Below are positions 6,352 to 8,032 of a stretch of DNA of 8,032 nucleotides, piece by piece (the stretch's first letter is position 1; every line of letters begins with the position of its first letter). The notes beneath the pieces were generated by a model, which worked only from the letters and a program-made list of their open reading frames with translations, did no database searches and was not told the origin of the DNA. The DNA lies in NCBI GenBank assembly GCA_947174735.1, contig CAMWKC010000090.1:1-8032 (forward strand), given 5' to 3'. The position numbers and the translations under genes are program-made. The DNA comes from an uncultured Porphyromonadaceae bacterium. GTDB taxonomy: Bacteria > Bacteroidota > Bacteroidia > Bacteroidales > Muribaculaceae.

Positions 6352-6617
6352 AAAAGATAAAAGGCCTCGTAATGAGAAAACTCGGATCAGAAAAACTATT
6401 AGTAGCTGAAAGTCTGGATTTAATAGACTTCAACAAACTCATCTCACTAAATGACTCAGCAGCTTACATCTGGGAATCACTTCCCGATATGTCTTTTGAT
6501 ACCGAAACCATCACAGCTCTGCTCACTGACCGCTATGATGTTGATGATGACACCGCTCGAAAAGATGCTCAGGAGCTAATAGAGGTATGGCTACAAGCGG
6601 GCATAATAGAAATATAA
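6348..6617 (+). CDS. PqqD-like peptide-binding protein (RiPP recognition element)
   Basis: This is an 89-residue protein with the PqqD pattern: an N-terminal strand region (MKKIKGLVMRKLGSEKLLVA), then ISLNDSAAYIWESL (32-45) with the conserved LN...A..IW, then TETITALLTDRYDVDDDTARKDA (52-74) and a last helix ending in GIIEI. PqqD-fold proteins bind the leader of a precursor peptide as an added beta-strand and hand it to modifying enzymes or proteases. The length is normal for a stand-alone family member. The start overlaps the protease stop as ATGA. It is the last gene of the operon, 39 nt before a strong inverted repeat. Recognition of the peptide encoded at the operon start is inferred from context. 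Confidence 0.88.
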   Translation: MKKIKGLVMRKLGSEKLLVAESLDLIDFNKLISLNDSAAYIWESLPDMSFDTETITALLTDRYDVDDDTARKDAQELIEVWLQAGIIEI

Positions 6618-6656
6618 AACATCAAAATTCACATCTTGATTCCCCCTGTAAATAAG

Positions 6657-6699
6657 CAATGCCTTCCTTTCATCCGGATGAGATGAAAGGAAGGCATTG
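6657..6699. terminator. Perfect 18-bp inverted repeat between convergent genes, likely bidirectional terminator
   Basis: Arms 6657-6674 and 6682-6699 are exact reverse complements over 18 bp with a 7-nt loop (CGGATGA). The repeat lies 39 nt after the stop of the PqqD-like gene (+) and about 30 nt beyond the stop of the TolC-like gene (-). It lacks a strong T-tract on either side, with only TTATTTA past the stem on the - strand. Termination is inferred mainly from stem strength and the convergent position. Confidence 0.7.
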
Positions 6700-6729
6700 A
6701 ACTCTAAAAAGTTTATAAGAGTTTATAAA

Positions 6730-8013
6730 TCATCTACCTGTGGCATTCAGATATTCAGCTACTGCACACCGGAAATCTCCGTACGATGAATTATATCTGT
6801 CAATAGCTTGATGGTTAAGCATCTGGGCCTCAAGTAAGTCAGATATCGTGGCCATTCCTGCTTCATAATATAATCGGCTTAGACGAAGATTGTCTGAACT
6901 TTGCTCAATCGTTTCTGACGCTATTTCCATCTTACGATGTGCCGCTGTCACATCGTCCCACTTATTCTGCATATTGATACAAAGCAATTCGCTCTTGTCC
7001 TTGAGTTCATTATTGGCATTAAGCTGTTCGGCTTTTTTACGCCTGAGGGCATAAGTTCCTCCCCACCAACCACTGATAGGTATATCAATAGCAAGCTGGA
7101 GTGAACCGAAATTATGGCTCTGACCAAGCATATCATGATAATACCACCCTGCTCCAACTGCTACTTTTGGCATATACTTACCACGTTCTATTCTAAGCTC
7201 AAGGTCCTTTGCTTTCACATTCTTATTGAGCAACTGATAGTCTATCGTCTGTCCGAGAGCCTCAGAAGGATTTACAATCAATTCGACAGGACACTCAGGA
7301 GCCTTTTCAGGAACTTCTGCCGTAATATCTATAGGTTTCTGAAAATCAGCTCCTATATATTGTGATAATACCATCCTACAAAGCTTGATACCATTATCAA
7401 GATCAACGAGATCGCTTGAAAAACCATCTCTCTGGATTTGAACCTTCAAAAGATCGTTACGCATGGCGATACCTGCCTCTACCGCTATTGAAACTTGATT
7501 CTCAAGTGTATCGAGTAGGTTGATAGCTGACAAAAGTGTTCCACGTGTGAATTTTAATGTGGCGAGTTTCCAATAATACTTTTCTGTAGTAAGCACTACT
7601 TCTCTTTCCGTTGAAGCTTTCTGGAGTTTAGCTACAGCTTCGCCTATCTCGGCAAGTGCATTTCCATTGACTATCTGACCTCCCATAAATATGGGTTGCA
7701 TTGCTTGTATGCCGCCGACTATGCCATGCTTGATCAATCCTAATTCAATTATGTCGAGTACATTGTATTGGAGCATATCATGATTAGCCATCACTCCGAT
7801 TCCTCCCGCTGAGATCTCGGGGAAATATTTCGTGAATGCCTCTTTGCGAAGTTCAGAAGCCTCCTCAACAGAATACGAAGCCGACTTTATTGACGAATTA
7901 TGAATGAGTGCCATATCTTTACACTGTTCAAGAGTAAGGATAGTATCGTTGCTGTTCTGGGCCCTGGCACTCAGAGCCAAGACCGACATTATGATGCAAA
8001 TTATCTTTTTCAT
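6730..8013 (-). CDS. TolC-family outer-membrane efflux protein
   Basis: This 427-residue protein has a Sec signal peptide MKKIICIIMSVLALSARA with cleavage likely before QNSND. It shows the duplicated plan of the family: a first half with YFPEISAG (63-70) and QPIFMGGQIVNG (106-117), and a second half with YMPKVAVGAGWYY (280-292) and IDIPISGWWGG (309-319), each followed by long helices. EAGMATISDLLEAQ (384-397) is the usual motif near the end. TolC proteins are trimeric outer-membrane channels for RND, ABC or MFS exporters. The length is typical for Bacteroidales members. It converges on the peptide operon and ends at the shared inverted repeat, so inner-membrane partners, if linked, would lie past the right edge. 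A role in exporting the peptide cannot be excluded, but orientation argues for a separate unit. The ATG at 8011-8013 directly precedes the signal peptide. Confidence 0.93.
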   Translation of the reverse strand: MKKIICIIMSVLALSARAQNSNDTILTLEQCKDMALIHNSSIKSASYSVEEASELRKEAFTKYFPEISAGGIGVMANHDMLQYNVLDIIELGLIKHGIVGGIQAMQPIFMGGQIVNGNALAEIGEAVAKLQKASTEREVVLTTEKYYWKLATLKFTRGTLLSAINLLDTLENQVSIAVEAGIAMRNDLLKVQIQRDGFSSDLVDLDNGIKLCRMVLSQYIGADFQKPIDITAEVPEKAPECPVELIVNPSEALGQTIDYQLLNKNVKAKDLELRIERGKYMPKVAVGAGWYYHDMLGQSHNFGSLQLAIDIPISGWWGGTYALRRKKAEQLNANNELKDKSELLCINMQNKWDDVTAAHRKMEIASETIEQSSDNLRLSRLYYEAGMATISDLLEAQMLNHQAIDRYNSSYGDFRCAVAEYLNATGR

Positions 8014-8015
8014 AA

Positions 8016-8031
8016 CATTATAAGTATAATG
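8016..8031. repeat. Short palindrome just upstream of the TolC-family gene
   Basis: CATTATAAGTATAATG is a 7+2+7 inverted repeat whose near end lies 2 nt before the start codon of the - strand gene. It could be an operator or leader hairpin, but it is A/T-rich and short, so chance is possible. The window ends one base beyond it. Confidence 0.35.
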
Positions 8032-8032
8032 C

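Noticed and set aside
3723..6617. Classical lasso-peptide cluster
   Set aside because: PqqD-like, protease and kinase-like proteins are present, but there is no asparagine-synthase-like cyclase, no transglutaminase-type B2 protease, and the core lacks a Gly1 with an acidic residue at 7-9.
6710..6729. Tandem 10-mer AGTTTATAAG/AGTTTATAAA
   Set aside because: It is two copies only, A/T-rich and next to a stop codon; there is no sign of an attachment site or an expanding repeat.
6730..8013. TolC-like gene as the dedicated exporter of the peptide
   Set aside because: It is convergent with the peptide operon and separated by a strong terminator, with no inner-membrane exporter in the window, so it is kept as a neighbour rather than a proven partner.

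Overview
The window looks like a piece of a Bacteroidales (phylum Bacteroidota) chromosome. The signs are a large lipoprotein made of GLUG repeats, a fimbrillin-type lipoprotein, a TolC-family outer-membrane protein, A/T-rich gene starts with almost no Shine-Dalgarno sequences, and a TAnnTTTG-type promoter box. Genus cannot be settled from the sequence alone; Bacteroides, Prevotella and Muribaculaceae relatives all fit.

Left part (about 1-3547, + strand): two adjacent genes for GLUG-repeat surface proteins. Only the C-terminal end of the first is in the window, and its frame is broken or unreadable in the first ~40-60 bases. The second is a complete 999-residue lipoprotein with about 18 copies of the xGG(I/L/V)xG motif, probably a long surface beta-helix.

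Middle part (3548-6729, + strand), the most interesting region: an intergenic control segment carries two 9-bp direct repeats 13 bp apart, the spacing used by LytTR-type regulators, followed by a TATTTTTG -7 box. Next comes a 42-codon gene that gene callers would easily miss. It has the form of a leader-plus-core precursor peptide: a charged leader with YxxPExE, then LSGS, then a Gly/aromatic-rich tail. Four genes follow in the same direction with gaps of 11 and 27 nt and then two ATGA overlaps: a fimbrillin-like lipoprotein, an HPr-kinase-like P-loop protein, a small S24/S26 (signal-peptidase-like) protease with a predicted Ser-His dyad, and a PqqD-like peptide-binding protein. PqqD-type proteins present leader peptides, S24/S26 proteases can cut them, and HPr-kinase-like proteins act as tailoring kinases in some lasso-peptide clusters. 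I therefore infer a compact ribosomally made, modified peptide (RiPP-like) system tied to a surface lipoprotein. No cyclase, YcaO, radical SAM or dedicated transporter gene is present in the window, so the product and modification are unknown.

Right part (6657-8032): a perfect 18-bp inverted repeat forms a likely shared terminator between the peptide operon and a convergent TolC-family outer-membrane efflux gene on the - strand. That gene starts just inside the right edge, next to a small palindrome. No RNA genes, CRISPR arrays or insertion sequences were seen, and no gene-free stretch exceeds 300 bases.
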